Shown: one piece after another, positions 7,698-14,662 of the stretch
Numbering within the stretch: the stretch's first letter is position 1
Layout: each line of letters starts with the position of its first letter
NCBI GenBank assembly: GCA_036555745.1
Contig: DATBKV010000014.1
Span: forward strand, 1 to 28,803
Length of the DNA stretch: 28,803 bases
Direction: 5' to 3'
Source of the DNA: VAZQ01 sp036555745
GTDB taxonomy: Bacteria > Pseudomonadota > Alphaproteobacteria > Rhizobiales > Xanthobacteraceae
Notes under the pieces: generated by a model
Seen by the model: the letters and a program-made list of their open reading frames with translations, nothing else
Databases searched by the model: none
What the model was told of the DNA's origin: nothing
Position numbers and translations under genes: made by a program

Positions 7698-9518
7698 ATG
7701 CCATCTCCCCTCGAGCATTACGCGCTGATCGGCGATTGCGAGACCGCCGCGCTGGTCGGGCGCGACGGCTCGGTCGATTGGCTGTGTTGGCCGCGCTTCG
7801 ACTCCGATGCTTGTTTCGCCGCGCTGCTGGGCGCCGCCGATCACGGCCGTTGGCAGATCGTCCCGCGCGATCCTGCCGCGCGCGTCAGCCGCCGCTACCG
7901 GGGAAACACCCTGATCCTGGAGACGCGCTTCGAATGCAGCGACGGCGTGGTCACGCTGGTGGATTTCATGCCCATCCGTGGGGTGCATTCGAGCCTGGTG
8001 CGTCTGGTGGTCGGCGAGCGCGGCCGCGTCAAGATGTGCACCGAGCTGGTGATCCGCTTCGGCTATGGCGCCATCGTCCCCTGGGTCACCCGGCTTGCCG
8101 ACGGCACGCTGCGCGCTGTCGCCGGCCCGGACATGGTCGTGCTGCGCACCCCGGTGCACCTCGCCGGCCAGAACATGAAAACCGTCGGCGAGTTCGAGGT
8201 GGCCGCGGGCGAGACGGTGCCGTTCGTTTTCACCTACGCGCTCTCGCATCTGCCGCCGCCGGAGCCGATCACCCCCAGCGTAGCGCTCGCTTCGACCGAA
8301 AGTTTCTGGACCGAATGGTCGAAGAAATGCCGACCCGCCGGGTACTGCTCGGATGCGGTGCTGCGCTCGCTGATCACGCTCAAGGCCTGCACCTATTGGC
8401 CGACCGGCGCCATCGTCGCCTCGCCGACCACGTCATTGCCGGAGCAACTGGGCGGCGTGCGGAACTGGGACTATCGATTCTGTTGGCTGCGTGACGCCAC
8501 GCTGATCCTGCTCGAGCTCATGGACGCGGGCTTCCAGGAGGAGGCGCACGAATGGCGCGAATGGCTGCTGCGCGCGGTGGCGGGCAGCCCGGACCAGGTC
8601 CAGATCATGTACGGCATCGGCGGCGAGCGGCGGCTGACGGAATGGGAAGTGCCCTGGCTGCCGGGATACGAGGGGTCCGCGCCGGTGCGCATCGGCAATG
8701 CCGCGCACGGTCAGCTGCAGCTCGACGTCTACGGCGAAGTCATGGACGCCCTCCACCAGGCGAGGCGCAACGAGATTGCCGCAAGCGAGTCGGGCTGGGC
8801 CGTGCAGCAAGCGCTCCTAGCCCACCTCGAGCACATCTGGATGGAGCCGGACGAGGGCATTTGGGAGGTACGCGGCGGGCGCCGCCACTTCACCCATTCC
8901 AAGGTCATGGCGTGGGTCGCGTTCGACCGGGCGATCAAGAGCGCGCAGGAATTCGGCCTCGAGGGGCCGCTGGAGCGCTGGCGCGACATTGCCGCCGCCA
9001 TCCATGCCGATGTCTGCCGGCGCGGGTTCGACACCGAGCTCGGGACGTTCGTGCAGTCCTACGGGGGCAAGCAGCTCGATGCCAGCCTGCTGTTGTTGCC
9101 GCAGGTCGGTTTCCTGCCGGCGGGCGATCCCCGCGTAAGCGCCACCTTGCGGGCGATCGAGCGCCGGCTGGTGGTCGACGGATTCGTCATGCGCTACGAC
9201 ACCGCAGCCAGCGACGACGGCCTGCCGCCGGGGGAGGGCGTGTTCCTGGCGTGCAGCTTCTGGCTGGTCGACGCCTATGTGCTGCAGCATCGCTGGCGCG
9301 ACGCCCGCCGCCTGTTCGACCGTCTGCTCGAACTGCGCAACGACGTCGGGCTACTCAGCGAGGAATACGACCCGCGCCGGCGCCGGCTGGTCGGCAACTT
9401 TCCACAGGCCTTCACCCATGTCGCGCTGGTCAACAGCGCGTTCAACCTGACGCACTTCGCGCCGCTGGCCAAGCAGCGCGCCCTGGAGGCGGCGAAAGCG
9501 CAGCCAGCCGAGGTTTAG
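7698..9518 (+). CDS. Glycoside hydrolase family 15 protein (glucoamylase/trehalase type)
   Basis: A 606-residue cytoplasmic protein with no signal peptide. The N-terminal beta-domain opens with YALIGDCETAALVGRDGSVDWLC, the standard start of bacterial GH15 proteins. The (alpha/alpha)6 barrel contains GGVRNWDYRFCWLRDATLI around residue 255. The expected general acid is in DEGIWEVRGG (Glu390) and the expected base in GLLSEEYDP (first Glu, residue 555), followed by GNFPQAFTHVALVNSAFNL. Family members hydrolyse terminal alpha-glucosidic bonds of alpha-glucans or of trehalose, releasing glucose. It sits 24 bp after the glucose dehydrogenase gene and is likely co-transcribed with it. Sequence alone does not separate trehalase from glucoamylase activity. 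It is a distinct paralogue of the GH15 gene at 11009-12799. Confidence 0.9.
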   Translation: MPSPLEHYALIGDCETAALVGRDGSVDWLCWPRFDSDACFAALLGAADHGRWQIVPRDPAARVSRRYRGNTLILETRFECSDGVVTLVDFMPIRGVHSSLVRLVVGERGRVKMCTELVIRFGYGAIVPWVTRLADGTLRAVAGPDMVVLRTPVHLAGQNMKTVGEFEVAAGETVPFVFTYALSHLPPPEPITPSVALASTESFWTEWSKKCRPAGYCSDAVLRSLITLKACTYWPTGAIVASPTTSLPEQLGGVRNWDYRFCWLRDATLILLELMDAGFQEEAHEWREWLLRAVAGSPDQVQIMYGIGGERRLTEWEVPWLPGYEGSAPVRIGNAAHGQLQLDVYGEVMDALHQARRNEIAASESGWAVQQALLAHLEHIWMEPDEGIWEVRGGRRHFTHSKVMAWVAFDRAIKSAQEFGLEGPLERWRDIAAAIHADVCRRGFDTELGTFVQSYGGKQLDASLLLLPQVGFLPAGDPRVSATLRAIERRLVVDGFVMRYDTAASDDGLPPGEGVFLACSFWLVDAYVLQHRWRDARRLFDRLLELRNDVGLLSEEYDPRRRRLVGNFPQAFTHVALVNSAFNLTHFAPLAKQRALEAAKAQPAEV

Positions 9519-9581
9519 TCGAACCTATTGACGCGGCGATGGATGGCGCAGCTTTGGGGGGGTGGCCGCGGGCGATCCCGT

Positions 9582-11021
9582 TCAGGCATTGCCGGCGGTG
9601 CCGGAATAGAGCGGCGATCCCACCCCGAGCTGCTCCTGCCAGGGTGGCGCGCCGATGTCCTGGGCCAGCGCGGTGAGGAAATGCTCGCCCCACCAGTTGA
9701 GGTCGTTGTCGGAAATGACCTGGAACAGCGCCGCATGACGGCTGCGCCGTTCCTCCAGTGGCATCGATAGCGCGTGCGCGATCGACACCGCGACGGTCTC
9801 GGGATCGTAGGGGTTGACCAGCAGCGCGGCGGTTAATTCCGCCGCCGCGCCGGCGAAGCGCGACAGCACCAGCACGCCGGGATCGTCGGGGTCCTGGGCC
9901 GCGACATATTCTTTGGCCACCAGATTCATCCCGTCCCGCAGCGGCGTCACCAGCCCGACCCGCGCGGAACGGTAGAGCCCCGCCAATACGCTGCGGCTGT
10001 AGGCGCGGTTGACATAGCGGATCGGGGTCCAGGCGATCTCGCCATAGGCGCCGTTGATGCGGCCGGCGGCTTCGCTGATCGTGCGCTCCATCCCGGCATA
10101 TTCCTGGATTTCCGATCGGCTCTTGGGGGTGATTTGCAGGTAGGTCACCTTGCTGCGCCAGTCGGGATAGAGCGCGAGGAAGCGCTCGAAGGCGTCCATG
10201 CGCTGCGCCAGGCCCTTGGAGTAATCGAGGCGGTCGACGCCGATCATCATGGCGCGTCCGGCAAGGCTCTCGAGCACGCTTTGCACCAGCGGCGAGCGCA
10301 CCGAGCGTCGCGCCAGGCGACTGAACTCGCTGGTTTCGATTCCGATCGGGAACACGCCGATCCGCACGGTGCGCTCGGCCGCTTGGTAGATAAGGTCGCC
10401 GCGCTTCTGCAGGTGGCATTCGTTCTCGAGATAGCGCGCGAGATTGCTCGCATCGTTCTCAGTCTGCAGCCCGACCAGGTCGTAGGCCGCCAGTTGCGGA
10501 ATCAGCCATTCGTGATTGGGCAGCGCGGTCAGAATCTCCGGCGGCGGGAACGGCACGTGCAGGAAGTAGCCGATGCGGTTTTGATGGCCGCGGTCGCGCA
10601 GCATCTTCGCCAGCGGAATGAGATGATAATCGTGCACCCACACCACGTCGTCGGGCTGCAGCAGGCCGGCGAGTTGATTGGCGAAGTGCGCGTTGACGCG
10701 GCGATAGCCGCTGAGATCGCGGCGTGAAAACTCCGCCAGGTCCAGGCGGTAGTGCAGGATCGGCCAGAGCACCCGGTTGGCGAAGCCGTTGTAGTATTCC
10801 TGGTAGTCGGCCTCGACCAGGTCGGTCACGACGTAGGCCATGTCCCGCTGCTGAATGGTCCGGGTGGTGACGTCGCCCTCGGGCGCGACGACGCCGCTCC
10901 AGCCGAACCACAGGCCGCCGTGTTGCTTGAGCAGGGAGCGCACCGCGACCGCCAGCCCACCGGCCTGGCTGTCGCGGCTCGGAACAGCCACGCGGTTCGA
11001 GACCACCACTAGCCGCGCCAA
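9582..11021 (-). CDS. otsA: Alpha,alpha-trehalose-phosphate synthase (GT20)
   Basis: Makes trehalose 6-phosphate from a nucleotide-glucose and glucose 6-phosphate. GT20 motifs in order: RLVVVSNRVAVP at the N-terminus, LWFGWSG, VWVHDYHLIPLAKMLRD, GYFLHVPFPPPEI, the donor/phosphate-binding VDRLDYSKGLAQRMDAFERF, and GLVTPLRDGMNLVAKEYVAA with LSRFAGAAAEL. I place the start at a TTG at 11021 (479 aa). It lies 7 nt after a GGGAGG ribosome binding site and gives the family-typical N-terminus (M)ARLVVVSNRV. The longer frame from an ATG at 11105 adds 28 unrelated residues that only mirror the end of the upstream gene. The gene overlaps the upstream GH15 gene by 13 bp, so translation is probably coupled. 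Third gene of an otsB-GH15-otsA operon. Confidence 0.92.
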   Translation of the reverse strand: MARLVVVSNRVAVPSRDSQAGGLAVAVRSLLKQHGGLWFGWSGVVAPEGDVTTRTIQQRDMAYVVTDLVEADYQEYYNGFANRVLWPILHYRLDLAEFSRRDLSGYRRVNAHFANQLAGLLQPDDVVWVHDYHLIPLAKMLRDRGHQNRIGYFLHVPFPPPEILTALPNHEWLIPQLAAYDLVGLQTENDASNLARYLENECHLQKRGDLIYQAAERTVRIGVFPIGIETSEFSRLARRSVRSPLVQSVLESLAGRAMMIGVDRLDYSKGLAQRMDAFERFLALYPDWRSKVTYLQITPKSRSEIQEYAGMERTISEAAGRINGAYGEIAWTPIRYVNRAYSRSVLAGLYRSARVGLVTPLRDGMNLVAKEYVAAQDPDDPGVLVLSRFAGAAAELTAALLVNPYDPETVAVSIAHALSMPLEERRSRHAALFQVISDNDLNWWGEHFLTALAQDIGAPPWQEQLGVGSPLYSGTAGNA

Positions 11022-12799
11022 TATCGATCCTCCCAGCTTCGCGACAGCCGCATGGCCGTCAAGATCAGCCCAGCCATCGAGTAGGTCTGCGGAAAATTTC
11101 CCCACAAGGTGCCGGTTTGTGGATCAATGTCCTCCGACAGCAGGCCATAGCGATTGCGATATGCCAAGGCGTCGATGAACAATTCGCGCGCCTCGTCGCG
11201 GCGGCCCAGCGACCACCAGGCGTCGACCAGCCAGAAGCGGCAAATCAGGAAGGCTGTCGCCGGCAGGCCGAAGTCATCAGCCGCCGCATAGCGCATAACG
11301 TGCTTCTCGCGTAAAAGTTCGCGCTCCATGGCCTTGACCGTGCTGACGAAGCGCGGATCGTCGGCTTCGATCACGCCTAGATCGGGCAACAGCAGAACAC
11401 TGGCATCGAGATCATCCGACCCGAACGCGGCGGTGAAGGCCTGCCGCTTCTCGTTCCAGGCGCTCTGCAGCAGCGCCTGATGCACCGGCTCGGCGACCGC
11501 GTTCCAGTGCGCCGCCCGATCCGGCAGCCCGAGCCGGCTGGCGATCGCGGCAAGCCGCTGGCAGCCGGCCCAGCACATGGCGATCGAATGGGTGTGGATG
11601 CGCTGGCGCCCGCGATATTCCCAAATGCCGTTGTCGGCTTCCAGCGCGAGCTCGCCGGCCTTGCCGCCGAGCGTTTCCAGCAGCCGGAACAACCCCTCGT
11701 CCCCCAGCCGTGGCAGGCGGCGATCGTAGAACATCGGCATGGCGGCGAGAATGATGCTGCCATAGGTATCGTTCTGCACCTGTCCCGCCGCCGCATTGCC
11801 GATGCGCACCGGCCCGTCGCCGCGATAGCCCTTGAGCGCGGGCGCGGTCGTCTCGTCCATCGGATCGATCGGCACGACGCTGTAGACCGGCCGCATCTGC
11901 TCGTTGGGGTTCGACGCAATGCTGAGCGTAAACGAGATGAAATCCTCCATGGTTTGCGTCGCCCCGATGCGGTTGAGCGCCTTCACCACGAAGTAGGCGT
12001 CCCGCAGCCAGCAATAGCGGTAGTCCCAGGTGCGGCCGGACCCGGGGGCTTCCGGAATCGACGTGGTGTGGGCGGCGATGATGCCCCCGGTCTCCTCGAA
12101 GTTGCTCAGCTTGAGCGTGATTGCGGCGCGGATGATCTCGTCCTGCCAGTCATAGGAAATGGAGAGGCCCCGGCACCAGTCCATCCAGTAGTCGATGGTG
12201 CGGTCGCAGAATTCGCGGCAAGTCGTCTCGAGGTCATCCTGAAAGCGCTCGTCCACGCCGAAGACGAGATGCATGGGCCGGGTGAGGACGAACGGGGCCT
12301 CGCTCTCGATGTACGACAGCGGCGCATCCGTGGTGAGCCGGATGATGGTGGCCTCGTGCAGATAGCGAATGTGGTTGCTGCCGATTGAATAGTGCGTGAA
12401 AGGATGGCCGTAATCGTGGGTCGGACGGAAGCGGATGGTCACCCGCGGCAGCCCGGCCACCGGCTCGATCATGCGGATGAGCTGCGGAGGGCGGAAAACC
12501 CGACCGAATTGCCGGTAGCGTGGGGCGAAATCGGTGATGCGCACCGCGCCGCCTTGCCGGTCGGTCAGCACCGTCGACACCACGGCAGTGTTGCGCAGGT
12601 ATTCCGATTGGTAATCGACTATCTCGTCGAGCAGGACGTCGGAAAACCCCTTCTCGTCGTCGCCCGAGATCAACCGGCAGAAGATCGGATCCCGGTCGAA
12701 GCGCGGATAGCACCACCACACCAGGCGAGCGCTCGGATCAACGAGCGCAGCCGTGCGCCCGTTGCCGATGACGGCGAGATCAAGCCCGTGGTCGGTCAT
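11009..12799 (-). CDS. Glycoside hydrolase family 15 protein within the ots operon
   Basis: Second GH15 enzyme of the window, 596 residues from the chosen start, cytoplasmic. It begins MTDHGLDLAVIGNGRTAALVD. The barrel signature is GSGRTWDYRYCWLRDAYFV. The expected general acid lies in DNGIWEYRGR (Glu394) and the base in GLLSEDIDP (Glu556), followed by GNFPQTYSMAGLILTAM. Both catalytic acids are present, so it should be active. I choose the ATG at 12799 because it overlaps the otsB stop codon in a 4-nt ATGA junction; a further in-frame ATG at 12841 lies inside otsB. It overlaps otsA by 13 bp at its other end. Its place between trehalose-phosphatase and trehalose-phosphate synthase makes trehalose the favoured substrate, but this is inferred from context; alpha-glucan hydrolysis is possible. 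Confidence 0.9.
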   Translation of the reverse strand: MTDHGLDLAVIGNGRTAALVDPSARLVWWCYPRFDRDPIFCRLISGDDEKGFSDVLLDEIVDYQSEYLRNTAVVSTVLTDRQGGAVRITDFAPRYRQFGRVFRPPQLIRMIEPVAGLPRVTIRFRPTHDYGHPFTHYSIGSNHIRYLHEATIIRLTTDAPLSYIESEAPFVLTRPMHLVFGVDERFQDDLETTCREFCDRTIDYWMDWCRGLSISYDWQDEIIRAAITLKLSNFEETGGIIAAHTTSIPEAPGSGRTWDYRYCWLRDAYFVVKALNRIGATQTMEDFISFTLSIASNPNEQMRPVYSVVPIDPMDETTAPALKGYRGDGPVRIGNAAAGQVQNDTYGSIILAAMPMFYDRRLPRLGDEGLFRLLETLGGKAGELALEADNGIWEYRGRQRIHTHSIAMCWAGCQRLAAIASRLGLPDRAAHWNAVAEPVHQALLQSAWNEKRQAFTAAFGSDDLDASVLLLPDLGVIEADDPRFVSTVKAMERELLREKHVMRYAAADDFGLPATAFLICRFWLVDAWWSLGRRDEARELFIDALAYRNRYGLLSEDIDPQTGTLWGNFPQTYSMAGLILTAMRLSRSWEDRYWRG

Positions 12800-13590
12800 G
12801 ACGCCGCGAATGCATCGGTCCTGGAAATCTGCTCGAGCCAATGGCGAACGTCCGTTGGCCGCTCAAAGCAGGCCGCGACGCCGGGGACGTTCCGGCCGAC
12901 CGAAATACCGATGCCGCGGAACTCCGGCAGAATCTCGAATACGCCAAGGTCGGTCACGTCGTCGCCGATGAAGATCGGCCTGCGCTCGGCGAATGGCGGA
13001 TAGGTCATCAGTTCGCGCACCGCAGTCGCCTTGGTAAAGCCGCTCTGCTTGATTTCGACCACCAGCTTGCCCGGCAAAAGCTCGATTGCGGGAGCATCGA
13101 TCGTTGCGCAGACCTGGGCCGCGGCCTCGCGCACCACGTGCTCCTTGTCAGGCGCCAGCCGGTAATGCAGCGCGAGCGAGTAGCCCTTGTCCTCCAGGAT
13201 GATGCCCGGGCCGGCCTCGGCTATGGCGGCGAACTTGCGCTTGAGGGCGGGATCGAGCTGCGGCAGGCGCGGCGCCTCGGGCGCAGCGCCGGCCACCACC
13301 CGAAGCTCGGCGCCGTGGCCCCCGATGGCGGGCAATTGCAGCGGCGAGAAGATGAGGTCGAGCTCGCTCACCGGCCGGCCGCTCACGAAGGCAACAGCGC
13401 CGCCGGTGCGTTCCCACAGTCGTTTCAGCGTGTCGCGCAGGGCGTGCGAGACGAATACTTCACGCGGCGTGGGAGCAAGATCAAGCAACGTTCCATCGAC
13501 GTCGAGCAGGATGGCAAGCTCGTCGAGGTCAGCGGGAAGCAATGGAATGCGGTTTGGCATCACGGTGGTCCGGCGGAGCTCCAACTGCAT
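12796..13590 (-). CDS. otsB: Trehalose-6-phosphate phosphatase
   Basis: A 264-residue HAD-superfamily phosphatase that removes the phosphate from trehalose 6-phosphate. Motif I is LLDVDGTLLDLAP (DVDGT at residues 30-34, with the nucleophile and acid aspartates). FVSGRP gives the motif II region and IFIGDDVTD (209-214) gives motif IV. GGHGAELR and LEDKGYSLALHYR belong to the cap domain. First gene of the operon otsB-GH15-otsA, joined to the GH15 gene by an ATGA overlap. A GGAAC-N16-AGTT promoter lies about 80 bp upstream. The start is uncertain: neither the ATG at 13590 nor the in-frame ATG at 13560 has a clear ribosome binding site, and 13560 gives a more usual N-terminus (MPNRIPLLPADLDELAILLD). 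Confidence 0.92.
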   Translation of the reverse strand: MQLELRRTTVMPNRIPLLPADLDELAILLDVDGTLLDLAPTPREVFVSHALRDTLKRLWERTGGAVAFVSGRPVSELDLIFSPLQLPAIGGHGAELRVVAGAAPEAPRLPQLDPALKRKFAAIAEAGPGIILEDKGYSLALHYRLAPDKEHVVREAAAQVCATIDAPAIELLPGKLVVEIKQSGFTKATAVRELMTYPPFAERRPIFIGDDVTDLGVFEILPEFRGIGISVGRNVPGVAACFERPTDVRHWLEQISRTDAFAAS

Positions 13591-13670
13591 GCCAGGGCGC
13601 GGGCCCAGGGCGTCGAATAGCGAGGAAAGTCTATGACCGGTACAGGATTAGGGCAGCCCCCCAGGCTGGT

Positions 13671-13695
13671 AACTCGTTGATGTAGTGATGGTTCC
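13671..13695 (-). promoter_or_regulatory. EcfG/RpoE2-type general stress promoter for the otsB-GH15-otsA operon
   Basis: On the minus strand, GGAAC (13695-13691), 16 nt, then AGTT (13674-13671). It fits the RpoE2/EcfG description GGAAC-N18-TT, with the less conserved C of CGTT replaced by A. Trehalose synthesis genes are known members of the alphaproteobacterial general stress regulon, so the placement makes sense. The predicted leader before otsB is about 75 nt. The rest of the 13591-13809 gap shows nothing else that I can support. Confidence 0.55.
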
Positions 13696-13809
13696 GAACG
13701 AGAACCAGGGGCGGCGGGCGTCATGGCGATGTCATGCATGCGTTTGCGGGCATTTGGTGGAAGCCTGGTTGGGGCGGGCGCCGGCGCAGAAGTGAGGCGC
13801 ACGCGGGGT

Positions 13810-14568
13810 CTAAAGCGCCATCCCGCCGTCCACCAGATGCGACTGGCCGGTAATGTAGCTCGCTTCGTCGGAGGCCAGAAAGACCGCGAGTGCCGCTACC
13901 TCCTCCGGTCTGCCGAGCCGGCCCATGGGCTGACGCTCGATGAACGCTTGCTCCACCTCGGCCACCGACTTGCCGGTCGCCTGTGAGCGGTCCTTGATCC
14001 GGTCCTCGAGTGAAGGCGATTCGATGGTGCCCGGACAGATCGCATTGGCGCGGATGCCCCGCCGGATGAAGTCGGCGGCCACCGCCTTGGTCAGCCCAAT
14101 CACCGCCGCCTTGGTGGCGCCGTAGGCGTAGCGGTCGGGAACGCCGCGGATCGAAGATACCGCCGATGAGATGTTGATGATTGCGCCGGCCCCCTCGGCC
14201 AGCATCCCGGGCAGGAACGCCCTGATCGTCCGATGCATGGATTTGACGTTGAGGTCGAACGAAAAGTCCCAATCCTGCTCCGAGCACTCCAGTACGCTGC
14301 CGTGGTGCACATAGCCGGCGCAATTCACCAGGGCGTCGAGCGCCCCAAGCTCGGCGCCGAGATCGCGGGCGAGCGCTTGGATCGCGCCGGTCGAGCGTAC
14401 GTCGAGCTTGTGGCGCTTCACGGCCTTGATCCCTTCGAGCTTGCTTGCGTCGAGGTCGGTCGCAACCACGCGGGCACCTTCCGCGACGAAAGCCTGCGCG
14501 ATCGCGCGGCCGATGCCCTGCCCGGCCGCGGTCACGAGCGCGAGCTTGCCTTGCAGACGTTGAGCCAT
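13810..14568 (-). CDS. SDR family NAD(P)-dependent oxidoreductase
   Basis: A 252-residue classical short-chain dehydrogenase. The cofactor motif TAAGQGIGRA sits near residues 13-22, with VATDLD after the second strand; the Asp there suggests preference for NAD. NCAGYV is the NAG-type motif, ISSAVSS carries the catalytic Ser, and YAYGATK carries Tyr and Lys. The C-terminus ends YITGQSHLVDGGMAL. The overall pattern resembles the 2-keto-3-deoxy-L-fuconate dehydrogenase / DHRS6 group. It lies 94 bp downstream of, and on the same strand as, an IlvD/Edd-family dehydratase, which would make a 2-keto-3-deoxy sugar acid. That makes oxidation of such an acid an attractive but unproven role. A strong GGGAGGAG ribosome binding site precedes the ATG. 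Confidence 0.85.
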   Translation of the reverse strand: MAQRLQGKLALVTAAGQGIGRAIAQAFVAEGARVVATDLDASKLEGIKAVKRHKLDVRSTGAIQALARDLGAELGALDALVNCAGYVHHGSVLECSEQDWDFSFDLNVKSMHRTIRAFLPGMLAEGAGAIINISSAVSSIRGVPDRYAYGATKAAVIGLTKAVAADFIRRGIRANAICPGTIESPSLEDRIKDRSQATGKSVAEVEQAFIERQPMGRLGRPEEVAALAVFLASDEASYITGQSHLVDGGMAL

Positions 14569-14662
14569 GGCTATGCTCCTCCCGCCGCAGGCAGGTCAAC
14601 GGCGGCCGCGGTGGTTTGGTTCAATCCCGATGCTCGCGCGCGAACGCGCCGGCGCATGCGCC

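Noticed and set aside
6480..8249. Long reverse frame of 589 residues opposite the glucose dehydrogenase and GH15 genes
   Set aside because: No recognisable motif and it spans two genes with clear catalytic signatures on the other strand; a high-GC shadow.
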